Assembly (NCBI GenBank): GCA_000711775.1
Contig: ARYC01000010.1
Span: 1-64,000, forward strand
Direction of reading: 5' to 3'
Length of the DNA stretch: 64,000 bases
Source: Oxytricha trifallax
Lineage: Eukaryota > Ciliophora > Spirotrichea > Sporadotrichida > Oxytrichidae
Below, piece after piece: positions 46,121-59,533 of this stretch. The stretch's first letter is position 1; every line of letters begins with the position of its first letter. Below the pieces are notes generated by a model, which saw only the letters and a list, made by a program, of their open reading frames with translations, was not told the DNA's origin and did no database searches. A program made the translations under genes and the position numbers.

Positions 46121-47492
46121 TATCTTTAATTTTTAATTAATAATTTGCATTATTAATTTGACTTGAAGAGATACTCCATTTTTTGTAAATAAAAGATCGG
46201 TATAATAAAAATAATATTTTGAGAACGGCCTCATAATATCCCTATTAAACTCAGATATTAACTTGGGGAAATATTATAGAGTTAGAGGGGGAAATTTCAG
46301 CTAGGCACCAGAAGAGAAAAGCTAATATGAATTTAATGATTAATTTAGTAATAAAAGTAAAATTTTCTGATCTGAGCCCTATATTTAGAAAGTAAAAATG
46401 TATTTTGTTCAGTTATTGAAGAGGGCCAATAATATATAAATATAATGATTCTGCGAATTCTATACCTTGTAAAAATACATCTTAGAGTAAGTTTAAAAGC
46501 TAAATTAAATAATTTTATTAGGCTGTTCACTTTGATCATGGATATAGTGGATATAATAATAAAAACATTAGATATCTCAATAGAGTATTTTAACTTACAG
46601 GATATAAACAATTTAATCTCTTAGTTTAAAATTTAATTGCTATTATACATTATCTTTTTAAACACTCTATTTTAGTTATTAATTAAATAATTGAAGCTTA
46701 AATTGATTTAGGCACTACAAGATTTATAAACATATTGTGAGCTTATTATATAGACTTATCTTTCATAAGAGTAAATAAAATTACTTGCATTTAATAGTGA
46801 TCAAAAGTTGTGATATGATTTATTTGAAAATATAATCTAATTTAGCTTATTGAATTTATAATGAACGAATAAGATTAAGTAAAAATTAAAAGAGTTATTA
46901 ACAAATATTCATTATTTATAATTTAAACCATATTAAAGCTTTATTCAAATTTACACTTTTATAATAACTTAGAAATGATAAGCCTATTTTAATTGGATAA
47001 AAAAGAATAATATGAAAAATATTACTACAAGTATTAAATTATGAAAACAAAAAATATTTTTTTAATTTGTTCATTTATATGAACAAAGTATTAAAAAATG
47101 TCAGTCTAATTTTAGCAATCTATTAATTTGTATTGAATTTTCACACAATCCATTAAATATGAAAAAAAATAATTATTAAGACTGAGCTTATTTTTATATT
47201 TTTTTTTCTCTCTACAAAATACTTGAGTTTTCTGTAAGTGCGTTTCACAAACCCTGGATATAATTTCTGATCTGAAAATTTTATAAAGTTTTATCATCAC
47301 AAAAGAAAATATGAAACTGAACCATTATGGAAGCATATAAATTAAAGATATTTCTTTCTTAATTGCTACACAGCCGTATTCTTGAGGAAATAATAGTAAT
47401 TAAAATTGACTAGAATCGAATTGATCAGAATCATCCATCATCTATAATCGTAATTCCCTTTCATGGATCTTTAAATTATTCTTTTATTAACC
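46121..47492. other. AT-rich region, nothing supportable
   Basis: Minus-strand ORFs at 46345-46611 and 47112-47300 are Ile/Phe/Lys-rich and lack motifs; they are treated as compositional. Confidence 0.35.
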
Positions 47493-47765
47493 ATGTTTAA
47501 GACTACTATCATATTCATTAATGAGGTGAAAGCTAACAGCTCAACAAATCTGAATGGCCAGGCTTCTCGCAATCGCTAGAGCTTAATCAACGATAACTAG
47601 ATGGAATCTAAAAAATTATAGGAAATCGAGTATAAAAGTAGCAATAATATTAAAAAATAATACCTATTGATAAAATATTATGATATCAAGTTCAATCTAT
47701 ATGGAATTCAACATTTGGGATTTTCCTATTACCTTTATAGCTTAAGGTGCATCTATTTTTATAAT
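47493..47765 (+). CDS. Coding block, unidentified
   Basis: ATG 47493. With TAA/TAG as Gln the frame reads NEVKANSSTNLNGQASRNRQ and MESKKLQEIEYKSSNNIKK, a polar, low-complexity segment. After about 47660 it turns hydrophobic and Tyr-rich and may leave the coding block. Family unknown. Confidence 0.35.
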
Positions 47766-49619
47766 TCTTTTTAAAATTAGGCAAAATCATTATTATCGGC
47801 TTATTTAAAATTTTTAAATTAATTTGATTTCAATATCCTATAAATATTATACTTTAATAATGTTTATTGGAGTTAATCCTAATAATAGATTGATGACATG
47901 TTGATCCACTGTTGAGTCCTATATGAGTAATTAATTTGATGACCAAGCATTTGCAATAATGCCTAGTTTGTTGATTGTGTTTGTATGTATATAACAAATA
48001 ACATCTAAGCATCATTAATATATATTCTTTACCTATAAATATTATTATCACTAAATTAAGGACTATTAGCAATAATAAGGATTTCAAAGCTATAAACAAT
48101 AACGCATTATTTAGGGGAGCAGTTCATATTAGCATCTTAATCATTGCTTTTTTATAAATAATCCAAAAGTATTAATTAGTACTTTATTGTAATGACATAT
48201 AAAAATTAAAATTTCCAAAATTAAAAATGCTTATAAATTGATTAATTTTTTATAAATTGTATGCTATAATTTGAATAAAATCTGAATACAGTTTCTTAAT
48301 TGTAATAATAAATATTTGCAATTATATATGTGATTTGAATTATTAATTCAATTAAAATTAAGGTTTTACCAAAATTGAATGGCGTTCTTAACTAAAATAA
48401 TTACAACTATATATTCGGTTGTTAATTACATTTAATTATACATATCCGAAACTTGCTTTGAAAATTCTTTTAAATTATTATAAAGTTATTTTCATGTTTT
48501 TCTAACTATTAAAATAAGAACAAAAATAAAAATTGAAAACTAATCAATATTTATAATCATTTATTAAGTTTTAGAATTGGTGATTCATCTAGGAATTACA
48601 TGAACAGCCTTATCAAACAAAAATTTTGTGTGATATTATCTATTAAGACTTTCTTTAGATAGTACTCTTTCATTAAATAAATTACTTTCCAAGTTTGATA
48701 TTATTTAAATATAGGAAGCTTCTCAAATATGTTATTGCATTTTATTTGCTTTAATACAGAAGTGAAATTAATTATGAAGCAACTCTCATATAATTTTTAC
48801 AATGAGATGAAAAATAATATTGATGATCATTTTAATTTGAGCTAGTTTCGTTCTTCTTTTTTTTTCGTTTGTTAAATTAAAATAGAAACTTATGTAAAAT
48901 ATTTCTATTAAAGAAATTGATGCTTTCCATATTTGAAGAGCCTAGTATATTTAAGTAAGTTACTTTTACGCATAATAATTTTATTAAATGAGATTTGAGC
49001 AAAGTGAATATTTTATATTTATTATTTTTAAAGTGATATGATAAATAATTTTTATCAATAATAGGTGAGGGGGTATCAAATCTTTAATAATTGATTAAAA
49101 AACTAGAGTGATTATATTTTAAGTCAATAAATAAGAATTAATCATAATCCAGCAGCATTACATAAAACATTTTTACTTTTATATGAAGCAAATGCATTAT
49201 TGAATTCTAAAAAAATTAGATTAATAAGATACCAATTATCTTGGCTGAAATAAATAAGCAAAATACCTCCTAAGTTTAATTATTATAAGATCACCCCCCT
49301 CTTCTTAAAAACAGGAATTAAAATGGAAATGGCTATTCATTTATAAATTTATTTTTATATAATTTCATTATATAAAACAAATAATTCGCTAATCCGGAAA
49401 TGATGATGAAGTTATTGCTAAATTAAAAGTTAAAACATAACTGAGGACACTCAGATGATATTTCAGAACAATCTCCGTTTTTTAAGAGCTTGAATAATGA
49501 TTAATAAATTTTAAAAAAATCTAATCTAAGAAGACAAGCAGCTTAAGAATCTTGGAAATCCTCAGTTAATAATATATAACTCGAAGAAAATTTTCAAAGA
49601 TATCATAAAAATTTATTTT
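47766..49619. other. AT-rich region, nothing seen
   Basis: No coherent frame and no recognised repeat. The minus-strand ORF at 47854-48099 looks compositional. Confidence 0.35.
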
Positions 49620-50051
49620 AATTAATTTAGGCTTTTAGAACTTATGGAGGTTCACAGCTTCTATAAAATAGCCGAGCTAATCTTCCACTTTGATCATCGA
49701 CTTAATTAAGTCAAGGCTATCTTGACCATGCTCAATGAGACTTGAGTCGAGAGCGAGCTTTGCCTAATTAGTGGTACGGAAATAGCATTTGGAGATGCTG
49801 ATGATATACTTCTCAAATAGATCTGTTTCCTTAGAGCAAGTCCAGTTTTATCTTTTCTAGATTGCTCTTTCCAGAGTGAGAATTCATCGCCCTTAAATTC
49901 AGCAGGAGGTAGCGAGTTCAATTGAATCACTGAGACCAATCTTGTCTATGAAGAATCTTAGAGGAATGGCGAATTAAGCATTGGTCTTACCGTCCATGAC
50001 TGAGTTGTGCATTCTCTTTCCTGCTGGGTTTCTTAGAACAAGTGAACTCAT
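49620..50051 (-). pseudogene. Acyl-carrier-protein-like gene or fragment, copy 1
   Basis: The minus strand opens at ATG 50051. The C-terminal part (about 49825-49620) reads HGQDSLDLIKSMIKVEDQLG followed by FIEAVNLHKFQKPK. This matches the ACP pattern DSLD-(L/V)-(V/I)-E with the phosphopantetheine serine, and helix III of mitochondrial ACP (NDUFAB1 type), the acyl carrier of type II fatty-acid synthesis and a complex I partner. The middle (EFKGDEFSLWKEQSRKDK) is in a different frame from both ends, with a TGA in the first frame. At least two frame changes make this a decayed copy or a set of unjoined germline segments. Confidence 0.5.
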
Positions 50052-50734
50052 AACATTGGATAATATTTTCTTTACTTTATTTATTTATTAAATTACAAAG
50101 ATATTATTTATTTTTAAATTAACAATATAAAATCTTTTTTTATCAATAAATTTACATGTTTAATAGCAAAATAAAACCACATTAAACGTAAAATCCTTTT
50201 GATACTGTTAATTTAGAAATGAAAATGCATGCATTGAAAATTGATATATAAAAGGTAATAATAAGAATAAAGGTTGTACCTCCTGAAATATTATCTTATC
50301 TCAAAGTTATTTAACCTTAAATTTGGTTATAGAATATGAAACTAAAAAGGTTTCTATTACTAACTTTTAAATTAACAATGATAAATATAATTAATTAGAG
50401 AAAATATTGAATTATAATTATTGATAATTGAATGAAATTTGTCTAAATTTGATTAACGATAGAGAAAATGAAATAAACTGGATTTCATCTTTGTCATTTG
50501 ATGGGATAAAATGCTAAATCTAGCAGTAAAAGAAAAGTATATTTCAATATAAATTTCCTGAATGAAAGTAAAACCTATATAATTTTGATAACGTTTACTA
50601 ACATTGATTTAATTATTGAAAAACTCATTTCTTCCAATCAAATACACTTTAGTGTTTATGATATTATTTACTATATAACGATTATTATGTTGACAATATT
50701 GAATATAGTTCAGTAGTAGTTTTTAATCTTAGCT

Positions 50735-50998
50735 ATCTTTTCACCCGAAAGATCTGGGAAGGCAGTTCTGAATCCGGATTCAGCATGATGACTCTCATGA
50801 GGAAGTATGTGGAACTAGCTTTTGTAGGCTTTGAGTTAAACTTTATCTATATGTCACTCAATTATTTATAGCTTAGACGATGAAGTTAACGAGATGCTTT
50901 GGCTTCTGGAACTTCTAGAGGTTCTCAACCGTCAATAGCGTAGCCGAGTCCGTCCTCCACTTGGATCGTCAACTTAATCAGGTCAAGGCTGTAAAAAC
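50735..50998 (-). pseudogene. Acyl-carrier-protein-like C-terminal block, copy 2
   Basis: The minus strand reads SLDLIKLTIQVEDGLGYAID, then one frame over ENLQKFQKPKHLVNFIVQA to a TGA. It is a diverged duplicate of the end of copy 1 (same SLDLIK, VEDxLGY and KFQKPK). The reading begins abruptly at 50990: the codon before the phosphopantetheine Ser is TAC, not Asp, so a segment boundary lies exactly there. One frameshift separates the two halves. This end (LVNFIVQAINN) looks the more complete ACP C-terminus. Confidence 0.5.
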
Positions 50999-51000
50999 AA

Positions 51001-54000
51001 AAACATGAAATTTTAACAATTGAATTAATTGAAGAAAACTCTTAAATTAAATAAAGATGATGATCAAAAATATTTCGAAATTAATTCTGAAAATTCTTTT
51101 GTCTAAACTCTAGTTGGTACAATGCATAAAATTTGATTAGCCATGTATATTTATTTTATATAAAATTAGCATGCAGAAATATAAACCGAATGTTAGGAAT
51201 GTTATAGCAGTCAGGTTATGACTTTAATAATATTTTAATTTGCTATTATTCTTAAATTCATTTGAACTTTTGATAAATTGCAATATTTTAATATTTATAA
51301 TAGGTATATAGAGTGAAAAATAAGCTTAATGAGCTCAATTGTGAGGACATTAATCATGAGTGATATATAAACTGTCAAATTCATCATATAGAATAAGTAA
51401 AGAGTGTAATTTTTGACCTTGTACTGTACAATCTTATGCAGTTAGCAATCAATATTAGATTATATTTTTAAATTATCTGAATTAATTCAATAATTCAATA
51501 ATAATATTTTAAAGTTTTTAATTATAAGTACAATTTTTCATTAATATTACTAAAATTTATATCATCATATATTTATAGTTTAAAATAATTGTTAAATATG
51601 CACCTTAGAAATAAGTTTGCGATTTATAAATATATGATAAAATCATAACTGAAATTCAAATTATAGTTAGAGCTTAATTAATATTTATATATAAATCAGG
51701 AACAACACACAAATTTTATTTAAATTTAATTTTACCCATTCAAAATCAGTGATTACCCAGCATAAGCACACAACAATTATAACCTCACAATGATAGCATC
51801 TAAGCAGTTGTAATTAATCACATTTATCACAAATCTTAAACACAAATATTGTAGGTAGTTAATTTTCCGCATTTATCACATAGCAATAGAATTATTTTCC
51901 CCCGTAGGTAAAATTACTTTTAAAATATTTAATTCAACCTGAGAGCTGTGATACTTAAATAAAATGCAATTTAACTCATTGCTAAGTACCAGTTTTAATC
52001 CTGATTCTCTTGGAGACTCATCCACAGTGCAATCTAAGTCTATAATTTTAAAAGCGTAATGCAGATATAATTATTTATGCAATATTTATACTGATTCATA
52101 GTTGTTATGGGGCGAATAAACTTTTGAATTAAGTATTAATTTTAAACTAAGTTAATAGTCACCTTGCCTGATGAACACAACAAAATTCAAATGAGGGAGT
52201 AGCTGCACATTTCAATAAAGAGTTATTAACATTTGATATATGCCATATTAGTCAGAAATCTTAGGAAGAAAAACAGTTAAAATAACTACATAAAAAATCA
52301 TATGCTAAAATCTAAATTTTAATAGTTGAAAATGATAACAAGATCTAATGAGTAAAAAAATCGGACACATTTCTCATTTTGTTTATTATTTTTACTTAAT
52401 TTACAAAATATTCTATGCAATTTTTGTTTTTAAAAAAAGTAATTTATATAATAAAAATTATAGTTATAGCCTGAATAATCTTAAATAAAAATATAATAGA
52501 GAGAAAGAGAGATGATTCGGATGCAATAAAGTAATTCTATTAATTCTCATAATTTTGTTGATCTAATTTATTGTATAAAGTATTTATAATTTAATGTTCA
52601 TTCATTAAAATGAAAATAAAATAAACAAAGTAAATACTAAGAAAAATATTAGATATAAATTATAACAAAAATCAAGTAACGACTACGAAATGATGTTATT
52701 TTTATATTGACTATTAATTTATTAATTAGACAATTTAATAAATTTATTTAATTATATCTTGGTAGATGTTCATATAACTAAATTCTATTTATTAAAATAA
52801 ATATTTGTAATTAAAAAGTAAATTTTGTAATATAATAAAATCAATTAAATAGTATTTGGCGCTAATTTAATCAAAAAATAATAATAAATGTTAACTAAGG
52901 TACTGTGTATTTGCCTATAGACTTTTGGATTTTAGATTAAATTAAAAATTTGAATTTATAAAAAAGCTATATTGATATGAATCAGTTATTGACTTTAATT
53001 GTTAAAATATTTATAAATAATTATATTTTTAATTTTATATTTATAAAAATCCATGATCTTAAATTTTTCTTTTATAGAGCTTTTGAAGGTATATCATATA
53101 CTTTTACTTCTTCAATTTATTAATAAAAGATTAATAAAAAACAATAAATATTTAAATATAAATAAATATCACTATATAAGATTAAGATCATTAATAATCA
53201 TTGCAATACTCTTAGAGAGATAAAATGTTGGGATCTTGTTCCACCACACTGCATTCAATATATATTTAATATTTCTTAATTAAACTCTCTAATTCAAAAT
53301 GGAATTAAACCTAGTCCAAAATGATTTAGAAAGTGATCATTATTTATATTTCAGCTTTGTTCTGTCCATTCATATGATTAAATAATTGATAAGAGGTACC
53401 CTAAAAATCTAAAGGATTTATGCACAACTTCTTAAGGAATTTAAAATGTTTGTAGAAAATAAAATTGGGAAACTTACAATTTTAACAAGCTAACAATCTT
53501 TCCATGTTTAGCTATAATTATTTAAAAATAGTTTAGAGCTCGAGAGACAATATCTCAATATTCTTATGATCTCAACATCTTGTCTCTCAAGCAATTTTAT
53601 AAGATTTATTTTTTACAACTATAACTTTCACTACTGTCAAAATTATCAATAAATTAATCTCTAAAAATTTCATATGTTATATATTGTAAAGCATTAAATA
53701 ATTATAATATATTCTTATAATTAAATAGAAAGCTTAATACATCTAATCAAAATATTAAAAGATTTAAAATAAAATTTAGCAAGTTTCCTATTATTTTACA
53801 AAATAGTGTATGGTTATTTTAATCTATATTACTAATCGAATATATCTAGCAAAAATATATAATGATTCATATTCTAATAAAAACTTTATGTAAAGACGAC
53901 TGTTGAAGTTTAAGAAATTTAATAAACTATCTTCAATAAACATTGATCTCTTATACTTTTTGTATTAGTTAATTGAAAATTATTAATTATATTGAATTTA

Positions 54001-54165
54001 AGTATATGTAATTATGCTTATTTTAAAATTTGAATTTAAGAATTCATTTAATTTAAAATGTGGAATGGCAATTGATTTTAAATAATTTATAATTGACATT
54101 GATAAAGCTATAACTAAACTATAGATACTTAGTTAATGTATGAATCATCAATTATTTTCGAATTA
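51001..54165. other. Long AT-rich region, nothing seen
   Basis: About 3.2 kb with no coherent coding block or recognised repeat family. Confidence 0.4.
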
Positions 54166-54295
54166 TTGTAGAAAAGCATTGAAATATTATTATTTTAACT
54201 AAATGAATTATTAAGAATGAATAAAATATTTTTGAGTAAAAATCCAATAACTCTTAATTTTATGTTTTGTGTGTTTATTTGGTCAATTTGCAAAA

Positions 54296-55740
54296 ATGCG
54301 AAATAGAATTTAGAGGTTTACTGGTTTTATATATTATAAGAGATATTTAGATTTACAACTTAAGCTTAGAAACGGAACAAGTATAAATATAGGCAAGGCC
54401 AAACCAGTGAGTGCTTAATTATCCAGCAAAATCGAATTTCTAATTCAAGAGTACCTTAACTGTTAGGTATCCCAATTCGCTAACAATTTAGCATTTCAAT
54501 ACTGGTACTAAATATCAATCTTTAAGAAAATAAAAGCTCTTTTTGTAGCAAATCGATTATCTCTGCGACTCTAGGTACTGGGCAAATTTTACACTTGCTA
54601 GAGAGCTGTAATATTTCATCGCAATATTCTGGATGCATCTCTCCGTAGACTATTGCTAATATTTATAGAAGAAATCGTATTACTTTCAAGACTGTCAACA
54701 GAGTGAAGAGAGTGATTGATTTTCAGTGTCATTTTATCGTAATAATTTAAACTATATTTAATAATGAATGCAGAAAGTTGTTTCTAATAACATCCAGTTA
54801 TTGTAGGGATACATTCGAATTAGGGAAATAAATTAAATTAATATTTATAATAAATCAAAATAGTGGCAGTTAAAGTATATCAAATTTAACTTTCTTGGGC
54901 TTGTTTGATAGAGAATTCAAAACTAGCTGGACTTTGTTATTGGCGGTACTATATTATCGCATCGTAGCAGCGAGTTAACTTAACTTTAATTAGATGCCTC
55001 TAAATTCAGTAAATTATGCCCTCCAATTAAAGACGAGTTAACTCTCTCTAGGGATGAGATAAAATTGTACAGCCATGAGTAAAGTCCAGCTAATTTTGAA
55101 TTCTCTATCGAATGAGCCCAAGATCTTCAAATTTGGCCAACTTTAACTGACACTATTTTGATTTATTATAAATATTAATTTAATTAATTTCCCCAATTCG
55201 AATGTATTCCTTCAATAATATACTTTGATGAGCACTGTTTACGTTCAATATTTTCATTAATATGTTCTGGTACAAATAATTTGTTAATATAGAAGTCTAT
55301 ATCTAAAAAGTAAAATTTGTCAGTAGTGCAATTATAGGTGTTACTAATGAAGATGCAGATTTAGAAAGCTATGCTATTGATCCTCGCATTATTAAAAGAG
55401 AGCAGTACATCGATTTCTTACTTTAGCAAACAGATAAATATAACGAGTAAGATATTATCCTATTTGGTTATAACATTTCATCACTAAGAAGTCTAAGAAA
55501 GCTTATGAAGAGTTAAACAAAACTTCTATGAATAACGTTCCAAGCAGCCTTCAATTTTTTAATGGGATAAAAATCAACTGGATTTAAATCAAAACTACTA
55601 CAAGAAACTATTATTGTCTCACCTAAAGCATGACTTTAATATCTATAAAGTTGATTTGCCAAAAGAAGATTTGCAAGAGAGTGAATAAAGATGAGATAAC
55701 AGTTTGCAGAGAAATAAGATGAAGTCTTATAATTAATTGT
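54296..55740 (+). pseudogene. TBE transposase, decayed and interrupted
   Basis: The N-terminus (YYKRYLDLQLKLRNGTSINI) matches the start in copy 1. Next comes QYSGCISPQTIANIYRRNRI (about 54630), then a MITE-A insertion at 54807-55210. Past it are GVTNEDADLESYAIDPRIIK, YNEQDIILFGYNISS and, one frame over, KKSKKAYEELNKTSM (55300-55550). The ILFGYNIS stretch sits where IS630/Tc1/mariner-type DDE transposases have the second Asp (usually DN); here the Asp has become Tyr. Frameshifts, the insertion and this substitution make it inactive. Confidence 0.75.
54807..55210. mobile_element. MITE-A copy nested in the TBE transposase
   Basis: 404 bp with long inverted repeats of about 150 bases. The ends read GGATACATTCGAATTAGGGA and, inverted, GGAATACATTCGAATTGGGG; further in, both arms share ATAATAAATCAAAATAGTG and AGAATTCAAAA(C/T)TAGCTGG. 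It inserted into the TBE transposase gene, so it moved after that TBE. Only a central 100 bases are unique. No ORF. Confidence 0.9.
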
Positions 55741-55789
55741 TAGACTTAAATTAATAAAGAACTTTACATTTTAAATAAACTCTTAAAAT

Positions 55790-56506
55790 GATTCGGATTC
55801 TCTTTCTTTTCTTCCTCTGGCTCTTAATTAGGACACATGTTTCTTCTCTTAGAGCCAGGACAAGTGTCATTGTTCATTCTTCTAATTTGTAAATCTTTTT
55901 ATTAAGTTTCTTGCTCATTTAATGACTTTCTTTCACGGACACATTTGCATTATCATTAATAAGAATAACATCAGTTCCAGATTTAATAAATTAATTATAA
56001 ATCATTGCTTTTAGAGATATAATGATGCTTCTTAAGCTATTAAAATCAAGTCTCGCTTACAATATACCTTGCTTCTTTTAAATCTTCTAGAAAAGGAGTA
56101 TCTTTTATTGTGAGCATTTCATTGATTTCTCTAAGATAACATTCACTCAGAATATTAAGAACCCCACGAATAAACTCCTTCCTAGAAGCTTGTTTAAGAC
56201 AGTTGTTTCTTGGTTGAAACGTAAACTCCAAACTCTTCATCTTTCAGAGCATCCTTAAAGAGGTTTATGTTAGATGACTCTGAGTAGTTTGGTGTTTTTA
56301 AAAGCTTTCTTCTCGTCACAGAGTATAGCTTTTAAGAAAGATATTTTTACAACTTTCAAAGTTAAAAAAAATAAACCAATTACATTTTGCATTAAACTAT
56401 GCTTGATATTCTTAAATTGTAGAGTGAAGTATCGATAGAGATCTTCTTTGGTTTTAAAACTTGAGATAATTTGTTGAGCTTCAACAATTTTCATTGCAAC
56501 ACTCAT
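55790..56506 (-). pseudogene. TBE 22-kDa-type ORF, copy 2
   Basis: ATG 56506 gives 78 codons with SSFKTKEDLYRYFTLQF and KISFLKAILCDEKKAFKN. The similarity continues in another frame from 56240 (FTFQPRNNCLKQASRKEF, then YLREINEML). It matches the ORF in copy 1. One or more frameshifts are present. Confidence 0.7.
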
Positions 56507-57822
56507 AGTTTCTCAATAAATGAAGTTCATATTATAATTAATAGACTTCTTAATAATATTGTTTAAAATCATACCATTAAATATGAACATCTTTATGGAA
56601 ATCAACCCATAAAGATATGTGGAGATATCTTGTATTAGTTCTTCACAAACTTTAGAGATATAGCTATATAATAGTACTAAATTGGTTTAAATTTAATTAT
56701 TACTTACTGTAATCGTTTATTTTGTAATTTATTCTTATGTTACCTTATTTTGAAATGAAGATTTTAATGGTAATTTCCAATTTGGCAAGAAATTTATTTG
56801 GTCAAAACCAGTAATAATCTATGTTTTAATATGGTCTCACAAAATTGAATCCAACCATTATTTTTGTAGTGGCAACTCCTACATATAATAACTTAAGCTA
56901 AAACTAATTATATGAGCTTTGTAATAGAAATGCAAATTTGAATTTAAATATGGCGGATAACTTAAATCGTAAAACACTATCACTAGGAACTGCATAAATA
57001 TAGCTCTACTTTGGATTTGCTAATAAGCCGAAGTAATCTACATTGTAAGGGAGACAGAGTTAAGCGCTCTAGAGTTAGAAACAAATGTATTTATTATTGA
57101 AGTATAAAACAAGAAATAGATAATGAGATAAGAGTTTAGAAATAAATTGTTAATGTTAAAAAAAATAAAGAAAAATAACCGACTGAATAGTTATAAACTT
57201 TTAAATGGCAAAGAGACTTATTGTAACGACTAAGGGTGTCAAAGAGCTTTATGAACTCGGTTATGTTTAAAGAGAATTGAAGACTGGAATAATATTTTTA
57301 ATCTTTACCATTTAGAAATAGAATTAATGATTTCATAGAGCAATAAGATGAGAAATAGTGACCTTAGCTAAGATGATTTTCATCACAGGATATTTCTCAA
57401 TAAGAAAGAAGTCGTTGAATGATTAAGTTTAGTTAGATGATTAAGCGGTAGCTGCTATTAAACTTGAGTAAACATAGGAAGTTTATCCTACTTTGGTATC
57501 AATCATATAAATTAATCAATAAATCAAGCTAAAAAGAAAATGAAGTAAGAAATATAAGCTAAGAAATTGAAATGATAGTATATGAAATATTTGCGAGAGC
57601 ACCAACTAATCCTAGTAAATTATTGCATAGTTGTCCTTGCACACTTCATTAGAAAGCAAGGTTAAAGAGATAGTCAAAAGATAAGTAAATAATAAAAATT
57701 TATTTAAATAATATTAATATCACATAAAATTGGGGATTGATTAAGAACCCAATAAGACCCCATTTATACCCTAAAATATTAATACACTAAAACATTTTAC
57801 TTAAGAAATTTTGGGGCTTTTA

Positions 57823-59485
57823 ATATCATCAATGTAAGCCATTAATTTTACTATTAAATTTTTATTTGACTCTAGGATTATCAATCCATTTAAATAATTA
57901 TGTTTATATCATTATTTTTACATTTCGTTGATTATTTTTGCCTAAATGCTGGTGCCTTTACAATGATTTAATCGCATTTAAGAAGTTTCTGAAAGTATTG
58001 ATGCAAAATAAGTTTTTAATAATTACATCATCATTATTTTCTTTGGTCAAATGTAATGATATTTCATGTTTTTTTTTTAATATTAAAATTTGAATTTTGA
58101 TTGTTTATTATGCCTTTGAGCTGCTTATTATTTTGTCTATATTAATTATCTGAATTCTTATTTTTATAGTTAACCATTGCATCTACCGCATTAATTTAAT
58201 TAAATTAAAATAAAGTTTATCTCGGTTGATTTATTCTTTGAATTAAATTGAAGTTAAAGTTAATTAATCATTTTTTTAAATATTTTATAGTACCGTAATA
58301 AATTAGCCATTATAAAGTTTTAACCTGAAAATAGTGGCAATTAATCTCTCTTCTTCAGTTAGTACCTCATTAATTTTCAAATATTTTTTAGCCAAGTTTT
58401 TCGAAATATTCTTTCTATTTCGCTTTTCTAATTCTAATTCTAATTCTCTTATATACTACTAAGGAGTAGTCTTAAGTTTTGTTTGTGAAAGTTTATATAT
58501 ATTTTTAATATTAATTCACGAGTAAATTCTTCTTTCATTTGAAAATACAAATTTATAGAAATAAGTACAGTATAAAATTCAATAAATAAATGGTATGATG
58601 GAATTTTAAATAATTAAAAGTAATATTTAATTTCTAAAAGTTGAAATGATCGATCATTGTATAACACGATAATGAAACTTAAAAGAATTAAATAGAAAAT
58701 TAATGACTTACTTTAAAAGATTTTGAAAAAGATTCAGAACAATTTTTTATAATAGTAAATAGACTTTATTCTTAAATTTAAGTACAGTAATAAAATTTAG
58801 GAGAGGTTTAATGTAAAAGAAAATTATTGATATTGAGTTTAATTATTAATATATTTCAAATTAATTATAATTTTAATTAAAATTCTTAAAGATTTTAAAT
58901 ATATTTATGAAATAAAAATATTAATTATTCTTTTAAAGACTGTTAATGCATAGTGTCATTAATTATTATTTCTCAATAATTATGTCAAAATTATTTAAAG
59001 ATTAGAATTATTAAATATCCTTGATAAGAATTTAAATACTAAAAATAAAATTAAAAAAAAATCTAAGAAATTTACATTAATTTTAATATTTTAGAAAAAT
59101 ATTATAAAAGAAATTCTCAAAATATAAGAAATCTAAACATTCTAATTTTAATTCATAGGATTAAGGTTTCCTTAAATACATTTACATATTTTAATTTTAC
59201 TCCAAAAATAAAATCCTTAAAATTAATATATGCACCACATAGATGCTCTATTTTTAGGGAATTCAAGTTTATTATTTTGATAACAAAAACTATAGATCTG
59301 CAAAAATTTATAAAATATCTTGTTAATACTATTTCTAATTAGTTAAAATAGCGCGAAAGCTTCTAAACTGTTAATATCTTAAATTTATCCTAATCAACAG
59401 ATAGTGAAATTTATATTATTTCTTTTCATTTATTTAATGTTACTTAGATTAACATTAAATGAAAATAAGTATCGATTAAAATTAA
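57823..59485. other. AT-rich region, nothing seen
   Basis: No coherent frame or repeat family between the TBE and the RT-A2 element. Confidence 0.4.
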
Positions 59486-59533
59486 ATTAATTCTCTATTA
59501 TTAAATTAGATTGAAACTTGCTCTGAGGGTAAA

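Larger units (their letters stand above)
54170..57822. mobile_element. TBE-like transposon, copy 2 (decayed)
   Basis: Same gene order and orientation as copy 1: transposase (plus, ATG 54296), 22-kDa-type ORF (minus, ATG 56506) and the MADNLNRK start of the finger/kinase ORF (plus, 56949). The right end is recognisable (ACCCAATAAGACCCCATT and TTTTGGGGCTTTT at 57748-57821) but diverged; the left end near 54170-54270 is heavily decayed, so the limits are approximate. The zinc fingers are not recognisable and the kinase survives as fragments (GVKELYELGYV at 57238, then VTLAKM). It is clearly older than copy 1, but keeps transposase parts that copy 1 has lost. Confidence 0.8.

Noticed and set aside
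46345..48099. Minus-strand ORFs of 60-90 codons
   Set aside because: Compositional, with no coherent domain or neighbouring coding blocks on that strand.
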